NCBI GenBank assembly: GCA_965116335.1
Contig: OZ220677.1
Location: 1,798,001-1,862,000 of the forward strand
Source: G963663315 sp965116335
GTDB taxonomy: Bacteria; Pseudomonadota; Gammaproteobacteria; Arenicellales; Poriferihabitantaceae
Length of the DNA stretch: 64,000 nucleotides
Direction of reading: 5' to 3'
Shown: positions 42,221 through 49,563 of the stretch, one piece after another
How positions within the stretch are numbered: the stretch's first letter is position 1
Layout of the letters: the number at the start of each line of letters is the position of its first letter
Notes under the pieces: model-generated
The model's input: the letters and a program-made list of their open reading frames with translations, nothing else
Told to the model about the DNA's origin: nothing
Databases searched by the model: none
Translations under genes and position numbers: made by a program

Positions 42221-43264
42221 ATGAACGACCGTTTTTTGAAGGCGTTGAGACGCCAGCCGGTTGACTGTACGCCGATCTGGATCATGCGTCAGGCTGGCCG
42301 CTACCTGCCGGAGTATCGACAGAGCCGCGCTCGCGCCGGGGATTTTTTGACACTGTGCAAGACGCCCGAACTGGCCTGTGAGGTGACGCTGCAACCGATT
42401 CACCGATTCGACCTGGATGCCGCCATTATTTTTTCCGACATTTTAACCATCCCGGATGCCATGGGATTGGGACTGACGCTGCATGAAGGAGTCGGTCCCC
42501 GCTTCGAACGCCCGTTGCGGTCGGCGAACGAGATCGAAAAGCTGCCGGAAGTGGATGTGGAGACACAGCTGGGCTACGTGATGGAAGCCATCCGGCTCAC
42601 ACGCAGGGAACTGCAAGGCAAAGTCCCGCTGATCGGATTTGGCGGCAGCCCCTGGACTCTGGCCACCTACATGGTCGAAGGCGGGTCGAGCCGGGATTTC
42701 ATGCAGGTCAAGGGCATGATGCATGATCAGCCAGCGACCATGCACCGGCTGTTGCAGAAGATCACCACGGCAGCGATTGATTATCTGAAAGCGCAGGTGA
42801 TGGCGGGAGCGCAGGCCATCATGGTATTTGACACATGGGGCGGCGTGTTGAGCACGCCGGATTATCAGGAATTTTCGCTGGATTATATGACGCAAATCGT
42901 GTCAGCACTGAAAACGGATCCGGCCTGCTCGACAACTCCGGTGACTCTGTTTACCAAAGGCGGTTCAGGGTGGCTGGAGCAGATCGTACAAACCGGATGC
43001 GATGCGATCGGACTGGATTGGACAGTTTCGCTGGGTGAGACCAGAAAAAGGACAGCAGGCTCGGTCGCCCTGCAAGGCAATATGGACCCCACCGTACTCT
43101 ATGCCTCCAATGACAAGGTAGAACAGGAGGCGAGGCGCGTACTCGAAGACTTCGGCCCAGGCGAAGGACATATCTTCAACCTCGGCCATGGCATTCACCC
43201 TGCCATTAACCCGGAGCGCGTGCAAACGCTGGTGGAGGCGGTGCACAGAGAGAGCCGGCGGTGA
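42221..43264 (+). CDS. hemE: Uroporphyrinogen decarboxylase
   Basis: A 347-residue heme-synthesis enzyme that converts uroporphyrinogen III to coproporphyrinogen III. Seen: PIWIMRQAGRYLPEYRQSRA (substrate-binding Arg), AAIIFSDILTIPDAMGLGLT (catalytic Asp), GFGGSPWTLATYMVEGG and NLGHGIHPAINPERV. Ends with a 4-bp overlap with the next gene, which is an accessory gene rather than a heme gene. Confidence 0.97.
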   Translation: MNDRFLKALRRQPVDCTPIWIMRQAGRYLPEYRQSRARAGDFLTLCKTPELACEVTLQPIHRFDLDAAIIFSDILTIPDAMGLGLTLHEGVGPRFERPLRSANEIEKLPEVDVETQLGYVMEAIRLTRRELQGKVPLIGFGGSPWTLATYMVEGGSSRDFMQVKGMMHDQPATMHRLLQKITTAAIDYLKAQVMAGAQAIMVFDTWGGVLSTPDYQEFSLDYMTQIVSALKTDPACSTTPVTLFTKGGSGWLEQIVQTGCDAIGLDWTVSLGETRKRTAGSVALQGNMDPTVLYASNDKVEQEARRVLEDFGPGEGHIFNLGHGIHPAINPERVQTLVEAVHRESRR

Positions 43265-43830
43265 CAGACTTGCATCAGCGTATTCGGGCCACGCTCACCT
43301 GTCGGTACGATACGCCCATCATGCACAACATTTATCGAGCCGATTATATTGAGTGTCTGGTCGCTTTTACACTGGGTTCCGGTTGGTGGCTTACCGAGAA
43401 CTGGGTTTCGTGGGATTGTCAGCACACATCCGGCGCCCGGCTCGAGGTCAAACAGTCCTCGGCAAGACAGTCATGGGACCGTGCAGAAGTAGCGCCACCC
43501 CGCTGCCCCCGTTTTGACATCGCGCCCTGTACCGGCTACTGGACAGAAGATGGAGGCCAATGGCAAAACTTTCCGGGGCGGCCTGAAGATATTTACGTTT
43601 TCGCATGGCATGGCGAGAGGCACAATGGTTACGCCGATCACCGTGATACCAGCCAGTGGCTTTTCTTTGTCGTGGCGGAGCAAGATCTGCCAGAGAACCG
43701 AAAGCGCATCGGGCTGGCAGGACTCAAATCGATCGTTTCCCCATGCTACATCGCAGAACTCAAACGCACAGTAGAAGCCCGCCTCGCACCCGTAGTGCTG
43801 AAGGCCCAATGTTTGCGTGAAGGAAAATGA
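43261..43830 (+). CDS. PD-(D/E)XK-like nuclease candidate
   Basis: A 189-residue protein. A core resembling PD-(D/E)XK nucleases is seen: NIYRADYIECLVAFTL (E31), WVSWDCQHTSG (D52), then ARLEVKQSSARQSW (E62-V-K64). Later parts are DIYVFAWHGERHNGYADHRD and TSQWLFFVVAEQDLP. Similar proteins are common but unassigned. The GTG at 43261 overlaps the hemE stop by 4 bp; ATG 43321 (MHNIYRADYIE) is an alternative start. It is followed 51 bp later by a GmrSD-type restriction gene, so a role in defence is plausible. Confidence 0.65.
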   Translation: MTDLHQRIRATLTCRYDTPIMHNIYRADYIECLVAFTLGSGWWLTENWVSWDCQHTSGARLEVKQSSARQSWDRAEVAPPRCPRFDIAPCTGYWTEDGGQWQNFPGRPEDIYVFAWHGERHNGYADHRDTSQWLFFVVAEQDLPENRKRIGLAGLKSIVSPCYIAELKRTVEARLAPVVLKAQCLREGK

Positions 43831-43881
43831 ACCCGGTAATCACATAAAATCTTCCGAAAAATCTCACAACAGTTTGTAATC

Positions 43882-45987
43882 ATGAAAGCTATAGAAGAAA
43901 AATTACTGGATTTCCTAAAGAAGTCCCCGCAATTCAAAATTCCTGTTTATCAGCGCACCTATTCGTGGACTGAGCGCGAGTGTCGTCAGCTTTGGGATGA
44001 CATTTTACGTGCCGGAAAAGATGACAATATATCTGCTCATTTTGTAGGTTCCATCGTCTACATCGAAGAGGGTCTTTACCAAGTCTCCAGACAGTCATCG
44101 CTTCTTGTCATTGATGGACAACAACGGCTGACCACAGTTACTTTGATTCTGGAAGCTCTGGCACGATGTTTAGGGGATACCGAACCTCTAAGTGGATTCT
44201 CTGCCCGGAAACTGCGTCATTATTATTTGCTGGACGACCTTCAGGAAGGCGAGAACAAATTCAAACTGTTACTTACCCAGACTGACAAGTCCAGCCTCCT
44301 GGCCCTGATTCAGCAGAAAGATTGGCCTGTGGATCATTCGTTGCGAATTGCCGAGAACTTCGATTTTTTCAGAAAACAGATAAAAAATCTGGGCGATGAC
44401 CTTTCGGCATTTTGCTGGGGCATTGCCAAACTGATCATTGTGGATATATCGCTCAGTCGCGATCAGGATAATCCGCAACTTATCTTTGAAAGCATGAATT
44501 CAACTGGTCGCGAACTCAGTCAGGCCGACCTGATTCGCAACTTCATCCTGATGGGGCTAGAACCTGTCCAGCAGACCCGGTTGTATGAGGACTACTGGCG
44601 ACCAATGGAACTGGCTTTCGGCCAAGAGGCTTACAGTTCACATTTTGATAGTTTCATGCGGCATTACCTGACATTGAAGACAGGTGAAATACCAAAGATT
44701 CGGAAGGTTTACGAAGCATTCAAGGCCCATGCGAACACACCTGAAATTGAAACTGCTGGTGCGGGCACACTGGTTGCAGATATTCATACTTTCGCTGGTC
44801 ACTACTGTGCTATGGCTCTGGGTAAAGAGTCGAACGAGAGTCTGGCAAAATGTTTCCGCGACCTCCGTGAACTGAAAGTGGATGTTGCCTACCCGTTTTT
44901 ACTTGAACTCTATGACGACTTTAGAAATGACAGGTTGGGCGGAGCAGATTTTGAAGCTGCTGTTCGGCTGATAGAGGCATACCTATTCCGTCGCGCTGTG
45001 TGTAATATCCCTACAAACTCACATAATATGACCTTTTCCACATTCAGAAGGGCTCTGAAGAAAGAACGGTATCTGGAAAGCATTCGGGCACACCTGTTGA
45101 TGTTGCCCTCTTATCGTCGTTTCCCATTGGATGAAGAATTCAAACGCGAACTTGTCGTGCGTGACCTCTACAATTTTTCTCGCCGCAGCTACTGGTTGCG
45201 CCGTCTTGAAAATCATGATCGCAAGGAACGTGTCCCCGTTGACGAATACACTATTGAGCACATACTTCCGCAAAATCCAGACTTGTCTCAAGCGTGGAGG
45301 AAGGAACTTGGACCTGAGTGGCAGAATATTCAGGAAACCTGGCTTCATACTCTCGGAAACCTCACACTCACAGGTTACAACTCAGAGTATGGTGACCGTT
45401 CATTCGAGGAAAAACGAGACACGAAAGGTGGGTTTCGTGAAAGCCCTCTAAAGTTGAACGAGGGTTTGGGGGCTTGCGAAACCTGGAATGAAGCGGCTAT
45501 CCGGGAACGCGCAAAGAGGCTTGCATTGGTAGCCACGGAAGTATGGGCGGCACCATCACTACCAGATGAACTGCTTGAAACTTACGCCATACGTGATGCG
45601 AGAGATTCAGACTATACGATTGATGACCACCCTCAACTTGCGATGGGTTCACCTGCACGCGCCTTGTTTGATGCGTTTCGGAATCAGGTGCTTGCACTTA
45701 ACCCGTGTGTGACAGAAGAATTTCTCAAGGTCTATGTAGCCTATAAGGCCGAAACCAACTTTGTAGATGTCGTGCCACAGAAAAACCGCCTCCGGTTATA
45801 TCTCAACATGAATTTCCACGAATTGCACGACCCGAGAAATCTGGCCAGAGATGTCACCCGTATTGGTCACACGGGTAGTGGTGATGTCGAAGTGAAATTC
45901 CATGATCTGGAAGATCTACCCTATGTCATGGGCCTGGTACGGCAGTCTTTCGAAAAGCAAATGGGGAGTACGGAAACGGATATGTGA
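43882..45987 (+). CDS. GmrSD-type DUF262/DUF1524 restriction protein with DUF5655 tail
   Basis: A 701-residue protein of the type IV (modification-dependent) restriction class. The N-terminal DUF262 part has FKIPVYQRTYSWTERECRQL and VIDGQQRLTTVTLILEALAR, the DGQQR motif used for nucleotide handling. The DUF1524 HNH-like nuclease has YTIEHILPQNPDLSQAW (about residue 459) and TLGNLTLTGYNSEYGDRSFE. The last 100 residues (ALFDAFRNQVLALNPCVTEE onwards) match a DUF5655-like domain found with such proteins. All key motifs are intact. It probably restricts modified phage DNA. Codon use is more AT-rich than in hemE. Confidence 0.88.
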   Translation: MKAIEEKLLDFLKKSPQFKIPVYQRTYSWTERECRQLWDDILRAGKDDNISAHFVGSIVYIEEGLYQVSRQSSLLVIDGQQRLTTVTLILEALARCLGDTEPLSGFSARKLRHYYLLDDLQEGENKFKLLLTQTDKSSLLALIQQKDWPVDHSLRIAENFDFFRKQIKNLGDDLSAFCWGIAKLIIVDISLSRDQDNPQLIFESMNSTGRELSQADLIRNFILMGLEPVQQTRLYEDYWRPMELAFGQEAYSSHFDSFMRHYLTLKTGEIPKIRKVYEAFKAHANTPEIETAGAGTLVADIHTFAGHYCAMALGKESNESLAKCFRDLRELKVDVAYPFLLELYDDFRNDRLGGADFEAAVRLIEAYLFRRAVCNIPTNSHNMTFSTFRRALKKERYLESIRAHLLMLPSYRRFPLDEEFKRELVVRDLYNFSRRSYWLRRLENHDRKERVPVDEYTIEHILPQNPDLSQAWRKELGPEWQNIQETWLHTLGNLTLTGYNSEYGDRSFEEKRDTKGGFRESPLKLNEGLGACETWNEAAIRERAKRLALVATEVWAAPSLPDELLETYAIRDARDSDYTIDDHPQLAMGSPARALFDAFRNQVLALNPCVTEEFLKVYVAYKAETNFVDVVPQKNRLRLYLNMNFHELHDPRNLARDVTRIGHTGSGDVEVKFHDLEDLPYVMGLVRQSFEKQMGSTETDM

Positions 45988-46026
45988 GGCTTGAAGAAAG
46001 TTCTATCGGAAGCCGTACACATGATG

Positions 46027-46057
46027 ATGACTCGCAACCTTCATCGTAGGGGACGGG
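46027..46057. repeat. Half of a GTAGGGG-type repeat
   Basis: ATGACTCGCAACCTTCATCG followed by TAGGGGACGG is also present at 48680-48708. Here the second half of the palindrome is missing or degraded (GGGCTTGTCGAGACCG follows). The spacer 45988-46130 has no gene. Confidence 0.7.
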
Positions 46058-46130
46058 CTTGTCGAGACCGAAAACTCAGCCATTTTGACCAGTTTATGAA
46101 ATTTTCGGATTAGGCCTCTTTGCGCTTTTC

Positions 46131-46457
46131 TCATACTCTGGCACTGATCCTGCCGACCCGCTGTGACCGGGACCGCCGGATGACGATTTCCACATCACGC
46201 CCCAGTACCGTCAGAAAACGCAACAGACGCTCCATGGAATATTCGCGAAAGCTCCCTCGGAGTAGACGCGAGACATCAGGCTGAGACAGACCCAACAGCT
46301 TCGCCGCTTCGACCTGTTTGAGGCCACGTTGGCGAATGATTTCATCAATACGGGTAACCAGCTCTGCCTTTAACAGATGTGCATCGGCATCAGGGCACCC
46401 AAGGTCCTCAAACACGTTGCCACTGCCCTGTTCAATTTTTGTCTCTTTTATGTTCAT
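46131..46457 (-). CDS. higA: XRE-family antitoxin, HigA-like
   Basis: A 108-residue helix-turn-helix protein. The DNA-binding part is IDEIIRQRGLKQVEAAKLLG followed by LSQPDVSRLLRGSFREYSME. It ends with LLRFLTVLGRDVEIVIRR, common in antitoxins of the HTH_37 type. It follows the toxin gene with no gap (TAA then ATG), the HigBA order in which the toxin comes first. It should bind the toxin and the operon promoter. Confidence 0.85.
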   Translation of the reverse strand: MNIKETKIEQGSGNVFEDLGCPDADAHLLKAELVTRIDEIIRQRGLKQVEAAKLLGLSQPDVSRLLRGSFREYSMERLLRFLTVLGRDVEIVIRRSRSQRVGRISARV

Positions 46458-46829
46458 TTACCTACCTTTTTCATAGACATCTCTGTAGTGCTGCTCAGCC
46501 GCCTTCAGCCTGCGTTTAATCAAATCAATCTCCGACTTCGGTGTTTTAGTGCCCCGTTTGGCCTTCTTTTGAAAGGCATGTAGAACATAAACGACTGCCT
46601 TGAACCGGACCGTATATACGGACCGATAAGTATCCCCGTCGTATCGTGAGACCACCTCCACGACACCCGAACCCAATCCGATGAGAGGCTTGGCATCGTA
46701 GTGCTTGAGACCAATCTGGGCCTGATACACGGCAAAGCCTACCCGGTCTTGCACGGAGCCTGGAAATTTCTTCAGATCCTCTTTGCTCGAACCCACCCAT
46801 TCGACAGGTTTCAGTATCTCATTGGACAT
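46458..46829 (-). CDS. higB: RelE/HigB-like toxin (Gp49 type)
   Basis: A 123-residue protein of the phage-derived Gp49-like/HigB toxin family: VEWVGSSKEDLKKFPGSVQD, VGFAVYQAQIGLKHYDAKPL, VVEVVSRYDGDTYRSVYTVR, then VVYVLHAFQKKAKRGTKTPK. The YRSVYTVRF and VLHAFQKK strands are the RelE-fold core that acts on ribosome-bound mRNA. ATG 46829 is first in the operon. Confidence 0.88.
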   Translation of the reverse strand: MSNEILKPVEWVGSSKEDLKKFPGSVQDRVGFAVYQAQIGLKHYDAKPLIGLGSGVVEVVSRYDGDTYRSVYTVRFKAVVYVLHAFQKKAKRGTKTPKSEIDLIKRRLKAAEQHYRDVYEKGR

Positions 46830-47108
46830 ATCAAATTATAGTGATTTCACCATATCTTTGCAAGCGAGCGAGCGGCAGTTTGCTAACAGTCTTACGAAGA
46901 AATCCGGGTTTGATAGCGCGTTGTTTCATTCAGGCGGACTGCGCCTGAATGTGGGTTTAATGATAGTGTTTTTCGATTAATTGCGATCTACATATTAATA
47001 AAAACTACTAAATAATAGAAAGATATGGAAGAATGATTACATATAATAGTAAAATTTACCAGTCGCGATTGACCAATAACTGGAGACGATAGTGAATTGT
47101 AAATCTAT

Positions 47109-47210
47109 CCAAGCCACCAACTTGGAGTGAAGGTAGCAAAAGGAAAGGCCGGGTTACCCCAGCCAGTCCATGAAGAGGCTGAAGAAGTACCAATAACCCG
47201 GCGTGCTACC
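47109..47210 (+). ncRNA. Candidate structured element with nested stems
   Basis: Two hairpins lie in series. The first is CCAAG/CTTGG (47109-47125) with a 7-base loop. The second has three nested helices: GGTAGCA/TGCTACC (47132-47138/47204-47210), CCGGGTTA/TAACCCGG (47149-47156/47194-47201) and CAGCC/GGCTG (47160-47164/47177-47181). There is no coding frame of note. Nested perfect helices are unlikely by chance in otherwise AT-rich spacer. Either strand could be the transcript. It could also be a mobile palindromic element. The sequence just after it (AACCGGACAGCTCATTTGCT) resembles the flank of the GTAGGGG repeats at 48728 and 50699. Confidence 0.4.
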
Positions 47211-47248
47211 CAACCGGACAGCTCATTTGCTCTTAACACTTGCGAAGT

Positions 47249-47329
47249 CGTATATATTGAGTTTATCCTTAAAATCGTATATATAAACATTATCTGAAAA
47301 CCCGTATATGGAATGAGATGGTGGGAAAG
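47249..47329 (+). promoter_or_regulatory. 27-bp direct repeats upstream of hipB (probable operators)
   Basis: CGTATAT occurs at 47249, 47276 and 47303, exactly 27 bp apart each time. The first two units also share TTATC and AAAA at the same offsets; the third is partial and runs into the hipB start. Regular spacing near two and a half helical turns upstream of an XRE regulator suggests cooperative autoregulation. The rest of 46830-47248 holds only the structured element and AT-rich sequence. Confidence 0.5.
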
Positions 47330-47566
47330 GTTATACGCAGTAACAAAGACTTCGGCGCCGCAATCCGTATGGAACGCAGAGCCAGAAACTTACGGCAGGT
47401 TGATGTTGCCCGAAGGGCATCTGTCCGGCAGGCCATGGTCTCCGAACTGGAAAATGGCGCAACAGCGGCAAAACTGGATACTTTGATTCGGGTGCTGGCC
47501 GCTCTGGACTTGGACTTGTCTGTTGTCACACGCCGCAAAACCGGCTTTGACCCCACGGAGTATTGA
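47318..47566 (+). CDS. hipB: HipB-like XRE antitoxin, orphan
   Basis: An 82-residue helix-turn-helix protein: FGAAIRMERRARNLRQVDVA, then RASVRQAMVSELENGATAAK and LDTLIRVLAALDLDLSVVTR. This is the usual HipB layout, with the recognition helix in QAMVSELENG. The ATG at 47318 follows GGAATGAG. Its toxin partner hipA is reduced to a stump that begins 2 bases downstream, so the antitoxin is now an orphan repressor. Confidence 0.82.
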   Translation: MVGKVIRSNKDFGAAIRMERRARNLRQVDVARRASVRQAMVSELENGATAAKLDTLIRVLAALDLDLSVVTRRKTGFDPTEY

Positions 47567-47568
47567 TT

Positions 47569-47676
47569 GTGGGGCGACAGCGGCAGCACCGCATACTGGA
47601 TGTGTATGTTGGTTCAAGTATGGTTGGTCAGTACTCCCTTGCCTCAACCGGACCATGTGTAGTTGGCATTTCCTGA
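47569..47676 (+). pseudogene. hipA: hipA stump (N-terminal 35 codons)
   Basis: A GTG at 47569, 2 bases after the hipB stop, opens MGRQRQHRILDVYVGSSMVG followed by QYSLASTGPCVVGIS and TGA at 47674. The first 28 residues fit the N-subdomain of HipA kinases (R-LDVYV-VG-YSLASTG). The family continues with a Phe-Tyr rich strand; here it is lost. The kinase domain is absent within the next kilobase, so the toxin is dead. Confidence 0.65.
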
Positions 47677-47727
47677 ATGTTCCTGTAGAGTGTTAGAAAC
47701 TATTATCACAAATACAGGTAACTTTAT

Positions 47728-48153
47728 ATGCAACCACATGAATACAAATATCAGCCTTTGGAAAATCATCTGAAAACAGGCGGTCTGCCAGAAATACCGA
47801 TGACCTTTGAGGAAATCGAAGCGATTATCCAGGACCGCCTTCCTTCTTCAGCCCGCAAGCACCGGCCCTGGTGGAGCAATAATCCTTCAAACAGTGTCAT
47901 GACCAAATCCTGGCTCGCTGCGGGATATAAAACAGCCCAGGTGAATATGGAAAGTGAGTGTCTGGTTTTCGTCCGGGATGACACATCGAACTTCCGGCAA
48001 ACATCGTCTCCGGCCACCAGCAATGGTTCGACAGGGCATCCGGTTCTGGGTTGTATGACCGGCACGGTAACGGTGACTGTTGACCTCGACCTGACGGCTC
48101 CGGCCATGCCGGAATGGGCGGAAATGTCTCAAAATACAGTAACGCAGACATGA
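47728..48153 (+). CDS. Antitoxin-like protein with DUF7662-type N-terminus
   Basis: A 141-residue protein. The N-terminal part reads YQPLENHLKTGGLPEIPMTF, EEIEAIIQDRLPSSARKHRP, then WWSNNPSNSVMTKSWLAAGY, a pattern (PLxxHL, LTFxEIExIIxxxLPxSA, WWxN) of a small domain common in toxin-antitoxin genes. The C-terminal part GCMTGTVTVTVDLDLTAPAM with PEWAEM looks like a VapB-type tail that contacts the toxin. The stop overlaps the ATG of the PIN toxin as ATGA. A run of TCAAT/ATG choices gives ATG 47728 as start. Confidence 0.7.
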   Translation: MQPHEYKYQPLENHLKTGGLPEIPMTFEEIEAIIQDRLPSSARKHRPWWSNNPSNSVMTKSWLAAGYKTAQVNMESECLVFVRDDTSNFRQTSSPATSNGSTGHPVLGCMTGTVTVTVDLDLTAPAMPEWAEMSQNTVTQT

Positions 48154-48563
48154 AAGATTTGCTTCTGGATACCTGTGCGGTTATCTGGACAGGAAATGGC
48201 GATCCGATGGATGCGGATGCCATTGCCCAACTGGACGCAAGCCACCGCGAAGGTCGCCGAATATGGGTTTCGCCATTCTCAGCCTGGGAACTGGGGTTGC
48301 TCGTCTCTCGTGCACGGTTGAGACTGGAGCGCCCGGTAGCGGTCTGGTTTGAGGATTATGTCAGCAAAGGCCAGATTTCGCTTGCCGGGACTTCTCCGCA
48401 CATTCTGGTGGACTCGTCATTCCTGCCGGGTACGCCGCCAGCCGACCCGGCTGACCGGATCATTATTGCCACCGCTCGCGCAATGAATCTGTGCATTGTC
48501 ACCCGGGACTCCCGCATTCTGACCTACGCCTGTGAAGGCCATGTCCGGGCGTTACGTTGTTAA
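48150..48563 (+). CDS. VapC-like PIN-domain toxin
   Basis: A 137-residue PIN protein from ATG 48150 (an upstream extension to 48114 is rejected because of the ATGA overlap). Metal-binding acids are seen in MKDLLLDTCAVIW (D7), SPFSAWELGLL (Glu), PPADPADRIIIATARAM (Asp) and IVTRDSRILTY (Asp). All four are present, so it is probably an active ribonuclease neutralised by the upstream protein. Confidence 0.88.
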   Translation: MKDLLLDTCAVIWTGNGDPMDADAIAQLDASHREGRRIWVSPFSAWELGLLVSRARLRLERPVAVWFEDYVSKGQISLAGTSPHILVDSSFLPGTPPADPADRIIIATARAMNLCIVTRDSRILTYACEGHVRALRC

Positions 48564-48648
48564 GGAATCGCTAGACGCACAACGTGTTTGATTTCCAGTT
48601 CATACGATAACACCCGCCCCGCACCAGTAGTGTCGAAGGCAATGAACC

Positions 48649-48742
48649 GGGCGACCACAGAGGGTCGCCCCTACGCATCATGACTCGCAACCTTCATCGT
48701 AGGGGACGGTCACCGTGCCGTCCCGCAACCGGACTCATCTGC
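48649..48742. repeat. Two GTAGGGG-type extragenic palindromes, head to head
   Basis: GGGCGACC/GGTCGCCC (48649-48670) in one orientation and GGGACGG/CCGTCCC (48703-48724) in the other, joined by CTACGCATCATGACTCGCAA. The tail CCCGCAACCGGAC with TCATCTGCTCTT also follows the related repeat at 50669-50715. The spacer 48564-48796 has no gene. Confidence 0.8.
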
Positions 48743-48796
48743 TCTTACGAAAAGCAAATAGGTTGAGGCCCTTTTTCAAGTGGCGATGACCTCTCT

Positions 48797-49225
48797 TTAG
48801 TAAAAAGATTTGATAATTCCTGTCACCGATCTGGCTATCGCTCTGGGCCGGCTATTATCTGGCTTCCATTTTGCTTCCTGAAAACATCCACCAGTTGCAG
48901 AATCCCACAATATCATCCGTAAATGCTGAGTTTCCTTATATGATTTTCTCATGTGTTTTCGCTTCTTCTGGAGAAGGCTGTACTCTGTCATAATTATTTG
49001 TTGATTTACTATAATCCGAGCTTCTAAAGCATGACGCTCTGTTCTGCCACCTTTGTTACCATTTATCCAATACATTGACGATATCTCCATGAAATCGTAA
49101 AACCTACTCTTGAGGTCATCAACGCTACGATGATGCAAGTGAATTGATCTTTGGACATAGTAATTACCTATCCATCCTATAACACCGCCCACAGCTGCGG
49201 CAATGAGCATATAGGGCAGGTACAT
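48797..49225 (-). CDS. One-TM protein, third gene of the HATPase/STAS-like cassette
   Basis: A 142-residue protein with an N-terminal membrane helix (MLIAAAVGGVIGWIGNYYVQ) and a charged cytoplasmic part: LHHRSVDDLKSRFYDFMEIS, HALEARIIVNQQIIMTEYSL and LQKKRKHMRKSYKETQHL, likely coiled coil. Its ATG lies 2 bp after the STAS-like gene stop, so the cassette is a tight operon. I do not recognise the family. A membrane-bound effector or sensor is possible, inferred from position only. Confidence 0.6.
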   Translation of the reverse strand: MYLPYMLIAAAVGGVIGWIGNYYVQRSIHLHHRSVDDLKSRFYDFMEISSMYWINGNKGGRTERHALEARIIVNQQIIMTEYSLLQKKRKHMRKSYKETQHLRMILWDSATGGCFQEAKWKPDNSRPRAIARSVTGIIKSFY

Positions 49226-49227
49226 AG

Positions 49228-49563
49228 CTATTTTCCAGCACCATCGATATATTGCTTGGTCAAAGATATGAAATCCTCTAGTTCTGGTTCTTCCGTTGAT
49301 AACTGAAGGTGTTCGTCAAGAAACGCCTTGCTCATATCTTCTTCTCGTACCAGACCACCGAAGGCCTCTTCCAGAAACGATGAACCGAATCCTGCAACCC
49401 CATCAAATATAACTCTCAGTACCTGTTTATCTTTCAGGGGCGGAACCAGATGTTCTCTGCGAAATGTTGTCCCATTAAAATCCCCATCTTCTGGATAACG
49501 GCCAGCCGGGTACATGGAAAAATCTTTCGCGATAGAAATCGTGATAATTGATTGATTATTCAT
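49228..49563 (-). CDS. STAS-like (DUF4325) protein
   Basis: A 111-residue protein of the STAS-like DUF4325 family: ISIAKDFSMYPAGRYPEDGD, FNGTTFRREHLVPPLKDKQV, then VIFDGVAGFGSSFLEEAFGG and LVREEDM. The GxGSSFLEEAFGGLVR stretch is the family signature and corresponds to the anti-sigma-antagonist phosphorylation loop in STAS proteins. The gene overlaps the ATPase gene by 8 bp. STAS and HATPase partners commonly switch by phosphorylation, so these two probably interact. Confidence 0.82.
   Translation of the reverse strand: MNNQSIITISIAKDFSMYPAGRYPEDGDFNGTTFRREHLVPPLKDKQVLRVIFDGVAGFGSSFLEEAFGGLVREEDMSKAFLDEHLQLSTEEPELEDFISLTKQYIDGAGK

Noticed and set aside
47249..47329. CRISPR-like spacing of three CGTATAT units
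   Set aside because: The repeat core is only 7-10 bp and the intervening sequence is partly shared; it fits operators, not a CRISPR array.
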